Assembly: GCA_946415315.1 (NCBI GenBank)
Contig: CAMKRZ010000013.1
Coordinates: 1 to 64,000 of the forward strand
Source: an uncultured Lachnoclostridium sp.
GTDB lineage: Bacteria > Bacillota > Clostridia > Lachnospirales > Lachnospiraceae
DNA length: 64,000 nucleotides
Direction of reading: 5' to 3'
The notes under the pieces were generated by a model, which saw nothing but the letters and a program-made list of their open reading frames with translations, did not search any database and was not told the DNA's origin. The translations under genes were made by a program, and so were the position numbers. Each line of letters starts with the position of its first letter. The first letter of the stretch is position 1. This document shows, piece after piece, positions 24,023 through 31,222 of this stretch.

Positions 24023-24069
24023 GTGACCGCGGTCACGATTTTCCAACGGATAACCGTGACTGCGGTCAT
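24023..24069. promoter_or_regulatory. Two 14-bp palindromic operator-like sites
   Basis: GTGACCGCGGTCAC (24023-24036) is a perfect palindrome, and GTGACTGCGGTCAT (24056-24069) is a near copy 33 bases away, about three helical turns. They lie between the sigma fragment and the ABC exporter genes. Paired palindromes in phase suggest cooperative binding of a dimeric repressor. No cognate gene can be named from the window. Confidence 0.6.
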
Positions 24070-24081
24070 AGTGTTTTTTGT

Positions 24082-24321
24082 TCAATTGATTTTCCGGGGA
24101 TACAGATCCCCCAGGTCAGCCAATTCGTCCAAGCGTTCTCTTCGGAGCAATTTCATAAATGCTTCCTGCACCGCATCCTCCGCATCCGCACGGTTGTGCA
24201 GGATGCGACAGGCGACGGTGTACATCGGGCGGCTCATCTCCGCGTACAACGACGCGAATGCCTCCCGGTCATGCTTCATGGCCCTCAGCCATTCCGCGAG
24301 TAGGTTTTTCTCTGCCGGCAT
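24082..24321 (-). CDS. Sigma-70 region-2-only protein (truncated ECF-type sigma)
   Basis: 79 aa. It matches only region 2 of an ECF sigma factor (AFASLYAEMSRPMYTVACRI, then LHNRADAEDAVQEAFMKLLR), which binds core RNA polymerase and the -10 element. Region 4, normally another 80-100 residues, is missing: the frame ends after LYPRKIN, just before the twin palindromes. The start is strong (GAGGAGGTGAG before ATG), so it is probably translated. It may be a decayed sigma gene or a functional small protein. ABC exporter genes with a two-palindrome control region follow. Confidence 0.7.
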   Translation of the reverse strand: MPAEKNLLAEWLRAMKHDREAFASLYAEMSRPMYTVACRILHNRADAEDAVQEAFMKLLRRERLDELADLGDLYPRKIN

Positions 24322-24359
24322 GGATTCTCACCTCCTCACTGACTATGATGCACGGAAAA

Positions 24360-24404
24360 GCCGCATTTTTCGCATATGTATAAAAAAGCAGCGAAAAATG
24401 CGGC
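24360..24404 (-). terminator. Hairpin built from facing GAAAAATG motifs
   Basis: Perfect 14-bp arms (GCCGCATTTTTCGC and GCGAAAAATGCGGC) around a 17-base loop, ending in CTTTTCC on the minus strand. It lies 43 bases past the stop of the 155-aa membrane protein. It is probably a moderate terminator, and it is made of the window-wide motif in inverted orientation. Confidence 0.6.
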
Positions 24405-24447
24405 GAATTTACAACTTTACAGCAGACAACAATGATCCCGCTGTCCC

Positions 24448-24915
24448 TCAGTCTTCTTTTGTTTTCGCGTAGATTGCCGTAATCATCATGACAATGAACA
24501 AAAGTACCGGCCATCCTAACGCCGTCAGTTTCAGAGAGTCCACTTGCAGCATGTTGCCGGTCATCCCGAGGATGAGAAACAAACCGACACAGACGGTAAC
24601 AACCATGACAACCGCGAAAACTGCCGCGATCACAAGCCATACAACGACGTACAATGCCCCGGCCCTGCCGAACTCATCCATCGTTCTTCGCAGGATCAGG
24701 CGGTAACCCGCATACAAGGCCCCGATGAAAAGAACGAGCCCGAGGATATAGGCAAACGGATTGTAACTGTAGGTGGAACCGCTGAAGATAAAACTCGAGT
24801 GCTCGCCCCGGTACGACCTTCCGATGCACTGGACCATGGCAGCAATCCCTGCGGCGACACTGCAGATCAGCAGGTACAGGCACTCAAGCGCGTACATTTT
24901 CCAACTTGGTCTCAT
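24448..24915 (-). CDS. Small four-helix membrane protein, function unknown
   Basis: 155 aa with four predicted transmembrane helices (LYLLICSVAAGIAAMV, YILGLVLFIGALYAGYRLIL, LYVVVWLVIAAVFAVVMVV, WPVLLFIVMMITAIYA). I do not recognise a family. It starts 12 bases downstream of the 5'-nucleotidase gene, with AGGAGAG before ATG, so the two are cotranscribed. A GAAAAATG-based hairpin follows. Confidence 0.8.
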   Translation of the reverse strand: MRPSWKMYALECLYLLICSVAAGIAAMVQCIGRSYRGEHSSFIFSGSTYSYNPFAYILGLVLFIGALYAGYRLILRRTMDEFGRAGALYVVVWLVIAAVFAVVMVVTVCVGLFLILGMTGNMLQVDSLKLTALGWPVLLFIVMMITAIYAKTKED

Positions 24916-24927
24916 GTCCGCTCTCCT

Positions 24928-26397
24928 TTACTCCAGGATCGTGATGCGCCCGTCCACCTTCGCGTCCAGCCCGCTGTTGGTCGCAAAATACTCTTCGATG
25001 ATGTTGTTGACCGACGTCGCAACGACGCGCGGCTTCATATTGGCTTTGACCTCCTCGAGAGGCACGCCGAAGAAGTCGTCAAAGTTGTTGTAGTGGTAGT
25101 CCTGAATTCCGAGTTTGATGCGCATGTCATCGGTGATCTCGTCGCCCTTGAAGGTGAAGGACTCGATGGTGTGCGTCGACTTGCGATAGGTCACACGGAG
25201 CGCCGAGGAGATCTGGTAGAACTCTGTCTCGCCGACCCAGGCATCGTCGCGGAACAGGTGTTGGAAGATGCGGCGCAGCTGCGCGCCGGTCACCTCCACA
25301 AGATACAGAGGCCCGTCGAAGGGCGTATTCTCCACCATGTCCTGATACTCGATGACGGGACCCAGTTCCTTCTTGCGGATGCTGCCCGAGCCAAACAACA
25401 TGACATCGTAGCTGGCCTCCCACGCCATGATGTCGGCGTAGAGGTTGCCCATCTCGGTCTCCTGCTCGCGGCAGGGGTGCGTGAGCTTGCGCGCCCAGCG
25501 TGTCACGACGCGCTTGTATTTGCTGTCGGTCTGGGTGCGGTAGCTGTCGATCAGATCCTCCATGATCTCGTCCTTCGGTGCGGTGTCCTCATTGATCGGC
25601 ACGCACTTCCACTTGAGATCGACGATCTCCTTCTTCTCCGTGTCGTACTGAATATCAAACTGCCCGATGACGCCCGTGCCGGTACCGGCCTGCACGATCG
25701 GGATCCCGTTGATGATCTCAGGCGCGTCCATGAAGGTATGCGAATGTCCGCCGATGATCATGTTGACACCCCAGTCGGGATCGAGCATCTCCGCGAGCTT
25801 GCGGTCGTTGTCGATACCGATGTGCGTGAGCAGAACGGTCATATCGGTGCGCACGGTGCGGTAATTGTCGCAGATGATACCGACCTCCTTCGCCGCCGAC
25901 TCCAGGTCAATGAAGGTACCTATGATCTTCTCATTTTTCGTCGAAGCGAGAACTTCCTCGGTGAGAATGCCGATGAACATGATGCGCATGCCGCCGACCT
26001 CGATGTTGATGTACGGCGTGAACACGCGGGCGTTGTTCATCGTGATGAAGAGGTTCGCGTTGACGATCGGGAACTTGGCGCATTTTTCGAGGAAGAGAAG
26101 ATGCGCAAAGCCGTAGTCCACCTCGTGGTTGCCGATGGTGGCGACGTCGGGGCGCAGGTTGTTCATCAGGTCGATCGTCGACAGGCCCTGGTACTCCGAG
26201 TCGATGACGGAGCCACGGAACATGTCGCCGGCGATGGCGTAGATCACGTTCTCGCGCTTCTGCCGCACCTCGTTCACGTAGCCGGACAGCCGGCTCAGCC
26301 CTCCGGTCTCCTTGCCCTCCGTCTCCTTCGGCAGAAAATCGCCGTGCAGGTCGTTTGAGTGCAGCAACGTCAGTTTCTTGATAGTGTTCTCTTCCAT
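24928..26397 (-). CDS. Cytoplasmic 5'-nucleotidase/2',3'-cyclic phosphodiesterase family metallophosphatase
   Basis: 489 aa. The N-terminal calcineurin-like domain has the metal motifs NDLHGDF, AGDMFRG, GNHEVDYG, LTHIG and GGHSHTF. The C-terminal 5'-nucleotidase domain (about residues 290-489) contains TEMGNLYADIMAW and the FGSGSIR and EYQDMVENTPFDG substrate-binding region. There is no signal peptide, unlike the secreted UshA type, so it should act inside the cell on nucleotides or related phosphoesters. Ribosome site GGAGGAAGG precedes ATG. The 155-aa membrane protein follows in the same transcript. Confidence 0.92.
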   Translation of the reverse strand: MEENTIKKLTLLHSNDLHGDFLPKETEGKETGGLSRLSGYVNEVRQKRENVIYAIAGDMFRGSVIDSEYQGLSTIDLMNNLRPDVATIGNHEVDYGFAHLLFLEKCAKFPIVNANLFITMNNARVFTPYINIEVGGMRIMFIGILTEEVLASTKNEKIIGTFIDLESAAKEVGIICDNYRTVRTDMTVLLTHIGIDNDRKLAEMLDPDWGVNMIIGGHSHTFMDAPEIINGIPIVQAGTGTGVIGQFDIQYDTEKKEIVDLKWKCVPINEDTAPKDEIMEDLIDSYRTQTDSKYKRVVTRWARKLTHPCREQETEMGNLYADIMAWEASYDVMLFGSGSIRKKELGPVIEYQDMVENTPFDGPLYLVEVTGAQLRRIFQHLFRDDAWVGETEFYQISSALRVTYRKSTHTIESFTFKGDEITDDMRIKLGIQDYHYNNFDDFFGVPLEEVKANMKPRVVATSVNNIIEEYFATNSGLDAKVDGRITILE

Positions 26398-26431
26398 ACC
26401 TTCCTCCGCATAAATGAATTGCTCAAACCTC

Positions 26432-26463
26432 GGAAAATGAGCTCTTCTCCCGCCTCATTTTCC
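26432..26463. repeat. Facing GGAAAATGAG/CTCATTTTCC pair between genes
   Basis: GGAAAATGAG starts at 26432, and its inverted copy CTCATTTTCC ends at 26463. The pair lies in the 164-base gap upstream of the 5'-nucleotidase gene, beyond the terminator of the preceding gene, so it may affect that promoter region. It is part of the iterated motif family. Confidence 0.6.
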
Positions 26464-26498
26464 CGGTCAAGCCATGGGAATATCATACCATACCACAG

Positions 26499-26532
26499 AA
26501 AAAGAGGCAAGCCACTCCATGCGACTCGCCTC
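26499..26532 (-). terminator. Intrinsic terminator after the 242-aa gene
   Basis: On the minus strand, a 12-bp stem (GAGGCGAGTCGC pairing with GTGGCTTGCCTC, with G-U pairs), a 5-base loop, then TTTTT. It starts 30 bases after the stop codon at 26562. Confidence 0.85.
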
Positions 26533-26561
26533 CCTGTTCTCTACCTTTTTTCACTGTCCGG

Positions 26562-27290
26562 TCAATCCACATACACGCCGTCCCAGTAGTACTGCTTGAT
26601 CACCTCGCCGGTCTTCGCGTTCACGCCGATCGTGCTGTACCTGTTGATCGTAAACTCATAGTAGATCACGCCCGCTTCGTCAGCCATCAGCATGTACGTT
26701 CCTCGGATCGGCTCCACACGCCGATGCGCAAAGATGGACTTCTCATGTTCCTTCGCGAGAGTATAGACTTTTTCAAACAGAAGCGATGCCGGCATGATGC
26801 CGTCCGTGTCGATCGTCACCTTCGGCATGTATTCCGTCAGACCGTAAGGCCGCGAATACCAGCGCACCGTATCGGTTGCTTTATCCCACCCCGAGTTGAG
26901 GTTCATTTCCTCCTCCACGACGCCGTTCGTCATCCGACGCCCGAACATCCGGAAATCCTCGGTATCAAACATCGAGTTGAAGCCGGTGACATAGACGTCA
27001 ACGTCCAGGAACCTGTCCGCGTTCTTCATCTGCGAGATCACCATCTCCATATGCTCTTCCTTCGACACTTTGAGAGCAAACATCGTTTCCGGGTAATACG
27101 TATGGTTCCCTACCTTCACGAATTTCATCTCAGTAAACGCGTTCTGTACCGTGGTCGGCGCTGCTGTCGGCGTGACCGTAACAACAGTCCTGTCCCGGTC
27201 TGTCGTCGGAATCTCCACGTCCTTCGCGACCAACGCAACGATCGAAAGAATGAATGAGCCGAGTATTGCAACAAAGATTTTCCAGATCAT
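26562..27290 (-). CDS. Membrane-anchored extracellular protein, function unknown
   Basis: 242 aa. It has an N-terminal signal anchor (FVAILGSFILSIVALVA), a Thr/Pro-rich linker (TVTPTAAPTTVQ), then a soluble domain of about 190 residues with no family I recognise. The end (YEFTINRYSTIGVNAKTGEV) resembles the short strand-turn motif of PepSY-like domains, but weakly. It is monocistronic: a terminator follows at once, and a terminator-like hairpin lies upstream. Ribosome site GGGAGGGAAGG precedes the start. Confidence 0.8.
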   Translation of the reverse strand: MIWKIFVAILGSFILSIVALVAKDVEIPTTDRDRTVVTVTPTAAPTTVQNAFTEMKFVKVGNHTYYPETMFALKVSKEEHMEMVISQMKNADRFLDVDVYVTGFNSMFDTEDFRMFGRRMTNGVVEEEMNLNSGWDKATDTVRWYSRPYGLTEYMPKVTIDTDGIMPASLLFEKVYTLAKEHEKSIFAHRRVEPIRGTYMLMADEAGVIYYEFTINRYSTIGVNAKTGEVIKQYYWDGVYVD

Positions 27291-27312
27291 GATCCTTCCC
27301 TCCCCGTATATT

Positions 27313-27368
27313 GAAAAATGCCGGCGTTACACCGGCATTTTCCGAATGATCAAACGGCACGCTGCCGT
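27313..27368 (-). terminator. Double hairpin terminator, one arm set made of GGAAAATGCCGG
   Basis: Two stems lie downstream of the gene ending at 27420. First (minus-strand order) is ACGGCA-GCG-TGCCGT (27354-27368). Second is GGAAAATGCCGG with its complement CCGGCATTTTTC (27313-27343, 7-base loop), whose descending arm supplies the T-run. This is the clearest case of the iterated motif serving as a terminator. Confidence 0.75.
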
Positions 27369-27419
27369 CTGACTGTGTAATCATATTAGAAACGGACGGA
27401 AGGACGGATTTTATGGGAA

Positions 27420-28202
27420 TTATTTGCCGTAATCCACCTTCACATTGTTCTTCTGGAAACTCAGAAGCATCGTCCCCTGCGACTCCTCGATCGACCAGCG
27501 GTAGGCATTGCTGCTCTTGAGGACACTGTTGGATTCGCCCTTGGCAAACTTGTCAAGGTCACTCTCCGAGAACTGCATCTTCGCATCCTTGGCGAGCTGC
27601 TTGGCCGTCTCACGCGTAACCTGTGAAAAATCCTGCCCGTTGATGAAGACCTTGATCCCCGCCTTGGCATGCGTCGGATAGTATGTCACGCTGTACAGAC
27701 TGCACTCTTTCTTACTTCTCCCTGTCGAATCAAGGTTGCAGATCCGGATCACAAGTCCGGTCTTGTCACCGTAACCGGTAGCAGCCCCCTTCTTGCAGAC
27801 ATAGTACGAGATGGCATCCAGCGACTTGCGGGTCATAATGGAGTCCATGCTCACTTCCTTGCCGTTGCTGTCGCAGATGATAAAGCCTGCTGCGAGAATA
27901 TCCTTCACCTTCGACTTCATGGAAAATTCCATACCGTCAACGCTGAACTTCGGAACATAGTTGAAGAACAGGAAATAAACCGCGCCGCCGATCGCTAACA
28001 CAGCAATGACGATCCATGTCAGAATGTTTCCTTTCTTCTTTTTGACATTCGCCGCGTTGGCCGTCTGTCCCTGTCCCTGCGCTCCCGAGAAGTCATAAGC
28101 GACATACGGCTGCGCCTCGCCGGCAACCTGCTGCGCGCCGTCGTTCACCGCATACTCGGCCTTCACGGCATTTTCCGCCACATTGTTGTTCTCACCTTCC
28201 AT
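27420..28202 (-). CDS. Single-pass membrane protein with Gln/Ala-rich cytoplasmic tail, function unknown
   Basis: 260 aa from the ATG at 28202 (AAAGGAGGG nine bases upstream). Residues 1-55 are low-complexity and acidic (AYDFSGAQGQGQ), then KKKK, a transmembrane helix (ILTWIVIAVLAIGGAVYFLF), and an extracellular domain of about 175 residues that starts FSVDGMEFSMKSKVKDILAA. I do not recognise the family. The gene follows the DNA methyltransferase by 13 bases, so it may be in the same transcript, and ends at a strong double hairpin. Confidence 0.8.
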   Translation of the reverse strand: MEGENNNVAENAVKAEYAVNDGAQQVAGEAQPYVAYDFSGAQGQGQTANAANVKKKKGNILTWIVIAVLAIGGAVYFLFFNYVPKFSVDGMEFSMKSKVKDILAAGFIICDSNGKEVSMDSIMTRKSLDAISYYVCKKGAATGYGDKTGLVIRICNLDSTGRSKKECSLYSVTYYPTHAKAGIKVFINGQDFSQVTRETAKQLAKDAKMQFSESDLDKFAKGESNSVLKSSNAYRWSIEESQGTMLLSFQKNNVKVDYGK

Positions 28203-28215
28203 TGTAAACCCTCCT

Positions 28216-29697
28216 TTATTTGATATACCTTCGAAACAACCCGTCCAGTTTTTCAATATCTCCCGGTTTCTTCCCTGCCCTGATCGAGCGGTAGATCGTC
28301 CGGATCTCCTCCCGGTCAGCCTCGCTGATCAGCCTTAGATCCAGCATGTCCGCTCTCGTCAGGTCGCCGGGCTCGAACATGTCAAGCCCCTCGCCGCATT
28401 CCCGCCGCGACCGGTGCAACAATTCCTGCGCCAGCGGCGTGATCAGGTAGCAGAAAAAGATATTCGTAAAATCCTCATCCGCATCTTTCAGGTACAGCCC
28501 GTGGAATGCGGTCAGATTTTTGATGCCCGCTTCATTGCGCACGACCTTGATCTTATCGCGGTTAAACACGGAGATCAGGATCGGCGCCGCTGCCTTGTTC
28601 TCGATCGTATACCACGGTTTTCGGTTTCGGGTCAGGTACCGCATGTGATACCCCTGCTCTTCCCCATACCGGATATACGCAAAATCCCCCTCTGTCCGCG
28701 CCTTTGTCCCGTCGAAGAGGAACATTTTCCTATTGCTTTCGACCAGTTCACGGATCAGCGGATCGGTTATCACGCACTGTTTGATATCCGGGGTCTTTAT
28801 GATGCACGGCATGCATGCATCCTCGCTGAGCCCGCGGGTTTGTATCTCGGGGAGGGACAGCGCGAAAAACTCATTGGCTCCGGTCGCAATCCCGCGGGAA
28901 ACCTTGCCGAAGGCGGATACTTTTACGATGTTGTCATAGTGACTTGATCCCGCATCCCCGAAGTACGAGAGCCATTTGCGTTTCGGTTCCAGCTCCGAAT
29001 ATCGATATTTCATTACGTTGGAGAAGGAATTGCCGGTCAGTTCCTCAACGCTGTCAGCGGTAACAAACTCCACCTCATCGTGGTTCTCATTTTCCAGCAA
29101 CAGAATGCAGGACGTGGTGACCGCATCATCAAACACCTTGATGTTGCAGTTAAGTTTGATGATCCGCACCAGCATTTTCGAGCGCAGAAGATACTCCTTG
29201 ATCTCCCTTCCGTAGCCGGTGTTCAGAAACTCGTACGGCATGATATAGCAGCATCTTCCCCGTCGGTTCAGCTCGCTCAGACTTTTCACGAGAAAGTACA
29301 CGCACAGGTTGGAATACCCGCCGATGTTTACGGAATAGCGCTCCCTGAAGTTCTCCCTGTAGCGGTCCCGTTTCTCGATCACCTGAAACTTGCTGTAGGG
29401 AGGGTTGCAGACGATACAGTCAAACTTTTCCGGAAAATCCTGCTCCAGATAATCTCCGGTTATCACCCTCACCGGGTAACGGTTGTCCTCGCGGAAACGC
29501 TCCGCCATTCCGGGATCGATCTCGCACGCCGTGATCTCGGCATCCGTGAGCGCTGCGGCATATTTCGTAAAAATGCCCATCCCGACTGCCGGGTCCAGAA
29601 AAGTCTTCGCGCCCTCATGGAGTACCTCTTTCACCATATACTCCGCGAGAGCCGGATCCGTAAAAAACTGACTGTACTTCTTCTTGTGATCTACCAT
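28216..29697 (-). CDS. Orphan N6-adenine DNA methyltransferase (TaqI/Eco57I-like)
   Basis: 493 aa. SAM-binding motif I is LDPAVGMGIFT (residues 37-47); catalytic motif IV is NPPY in FDCIVCNPPYSKF. The middle and C-terminal parts form a target-recognition region ending in HRSRRECG and a C-terminal helical tail. The order of motifs (I then IV then specificity region) is gamma class, like M.TaqI. No restriction endonuclease gene lies next to it, so it may be a solitary epigenetic enzyme or a type IIG relic without the nuclease part. The recognition sequence cannot be read from the protein. The gene starts at the ATG at 29697. Confidence 0.88.
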   Translation of the reverse strand: MVDHKKKYSQFFTDPALAEYMVKEVLHEGAKTFLDPAVGMGIFTKYAAALTDAEITACEIDPGMAERFREDNRYPVRVITGDYLEQDFPEKFDCIVCNPPYSKFQVIEKRDRYRENFRERYSVNIGGYSNLCVYFLVKSLSELNRRGRCCYIMPYEFLNTGYGREIKEYLLRSKMLVRIIKLNCNIKVFDDAVTTSCILLLENENHDEVEFVTADSVEELTGNSFSNVMKYRYSELEPKRKWLSYFGDAGSSHYDNIVKVSAFGKVSRGIATGANEFFALSLPEIQTRGLSEDACMPCIIKTPDIKQCVITDPLIRELVESNRKMFLFDGTKARTEGDFAYIRYGEEQGYHMRYLTRNRKPWYTIENKAAAPILISVFNRDKIKVVRNEAGIKNLTAFHGLYLKDADEDFTNIFFCYLITPLAQELLHRSRRECGEGLDMFEPGDLTRADMLDLRLISEADREEIRTIYRSIRAGKKPGDIEKLDGLFRRYIK

Positions 29698-29775
29698 TGC
29701 CTGCGCTTGCTTAACTCCGAACTATTTCAGATTCCTCTCGATTGATTATGACGAAACCGACCGTACCCTCTCAGC

Positions 29776-30273
29776 TCACCGGGATTCCCGCTGCAGCACC
29801 TCGCCGTCAAGCTGCACCTCCGTGAGTTCATCGGTGATCGCGTACACAAGTTTCAGCGAAAAATACGGTCTCTCCTCGCGCAGCAGCCGCAGGAAAATGC
29901 GGTCGCCCTCCCAGATCGGCAGTTCCGTGACACGGTCCTTCGCAACCCAGATGAGGTCGCCCTCATCGCACTCGCCCGGCTCCGTTCCCGGCGCGATCGT
30001 CGCCGTATAAAGGTGCATGTACTCAGTGATGTCCTCGCCGTAGCAAAACGTCACGATGCCGCGGGCGCGGTACGACGAAAGCGCAAACCCCGTCTCCTCC
30101 ATAACCTCGCGTTTCAGGCACTCGTCCGGACTCTCGCCGTACTGAAAATGCCCGCCTACGCCGATGTATTTGTCTTTGTTGATATCATTTTGCTTCTTCA
30201 CGCGGTGGAGCATCAGATAGCAGTCATCCCGCTCGATGTAACACAGCGTGGTCAGTTCCGGTGTCCGATTCAT
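29776..30273 (-). CDS. Nudix hydrolase (MutT/8-oxo-dGTP diphosphatase-like)
   Basis: 165 aa from the ATG at 30273, which overlaps the stop of the protease gene by 4 bases. The Nudix box is complete: G-x5-E-x7-REVMEETG in GHFQYGESPDECLKREVMEE. It likely hydrolyses oxidised or excess nucleotides; the MTHD1-like opening (TTLCYIERDDCYLMLHR) is common in 8-oxo-dGTPase homologues. It is translationally coupled to the CAAX-type protease upstream. Confidence 0.92.
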   Translation of the reverse strand: MNRTPELTTLCYIERDDCYLMLHRVKKQNDINKDKYIGVGGHFQYGESPDECLKREVMEETGFALSSYRARGIVTFCYGEDITEYMHLYTATIAPGTEPGECDEGDLIWVAKDRVTELPIWEGDRIFLRLLREERPYFSLKLVYAITDELTEVQLDGEVLQRESR

Positions 30274-31181
30274 AACATCTCCGCTCCGCGCGCAAGCATT
30301 TTCCGACGAACGATGCTTCCGATCACGATGATCAGAAGGCACGCAGCCGCGTTCACGGCGATTGCCATCCAGCTGCCCTCAATACCAAACGACTCATCGT
30401 AGAAGAAGCTCGAGCCCGTCACCGTAGTGTTGCACACGGAAACCGCGGCCGGCTTTCCGCTGTCCGGCAGTCCGAAAATGAAATCCTGCGTAAAATTCCA
30501 CATCATGTGCGCCGTGCATGTGAACAGGATCGTCCCGAAGAAATAGTAGCTGAGCGCATACAAAATGCCCACTACAAAAATGCTAAACAGCGGCAGAAGT
30601 CCGAATCCCGGATTGGCTGCGTGCAGGTACGAGAAGAAAAATGCACTGACAACCGTCGCGGGAACGAGCGGAACTCCCTCGCTCTTCATTTTCCCGAAGA
30701 CAAACGCGCGGCTCTCCAGTTCTTCCACGCTCGACTGCACGAAAACCGCCGCGACCGCGATCAAAAACACCTTGATGCTCATGCCGGACGCCTTGTGGAT
30801 CTCCAGGTCACCGTGCATGCGCGCCGCTAAGACGCAGATGCCCATCAGTCCGAATCCGAAGACCGCACCGTACAGGGCAAATCTTGCGCTGCGTCCGACA
30901 CTGCGGAACGGCCTCAGGATATACCGGCGATCCTTCTTCACTGCCAACGCGTACAGGATCAGCATGATCAGGAATAACGTATGTCCCAGGTACATAAGCG
31001 CATGCTCAAGCCCCTCCTCGAGGCCCTGCCTGCCAAGCCATGTAAACACTCTTGCTCTCAGAAAATAAGCCAGGTAGTGCAGGCCGTAACCGAGCACAAA
31101 CACGACAACGATCGTTTCGATCACATGGGCAAAACCGCCCGAGGGCCGCGTTTCACGGCTCTCCGCTGTTATTTCCTTCAT
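30270..31181 (-). CDS. CPBP-family (CAAX/Rce1-like) intramembrane metalloprotease
   Basis: 303 aa, about eight transmembrane helices. Three ABI/CPBP motifs are present: EELESRAFVFG (EExxxR), FFFSYLHAANPG (FxxxH) and HMMWNF (HxxxN). In Gram-positives such proteins are linked to processing of membrane substrates or bacteriocin immunity; here there is no bacteriocin gene nearby. The start at 31181 has GAGGAGAAAGG upstream. It follows the L,D-transpeptidase fusion gene by 41 bases and couples to the Nudix gene. Confidence 0.9.
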   Translation of the reverse strand: MKEITAESRETRPSGGFAHVIETIVVVFVLGYGLHYLAYFLRARVFTWLGRQGLEEGLEHALMYLGHTLFLIMLILYALAVKKDRRYILRPFRSVGRSARFALYGAVFGFGLMGICVLAARMHGDLEIHKASGMSIKVFLIAVAAVFVQSSVEELESRAFVFGKMKSEGVPLVPATVVSAFFFSYLHAANPGFGLLPLFSIFVVGILYALSYYFFGTILFTCTAHMMWNFTQDFIFGLPDSGKPAAVSVCNTTVTGSSFFYDESFGIEGSWMAIAVNAAACLLIIVIGSIVRRKMLARGAEML

Positions 31182-31222
31182 CCCTTTCTCCTCATTTCTG
31201 CCCCCGAAAACACCGGGCAACG

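Noticed and set aside
24544-26358. Plus-strand 604-codon open frame
   Set aside because: It lies antisense to the well-supported 5'-nucleotidase gene and has His/Asp/Arg-rich shadow composition.
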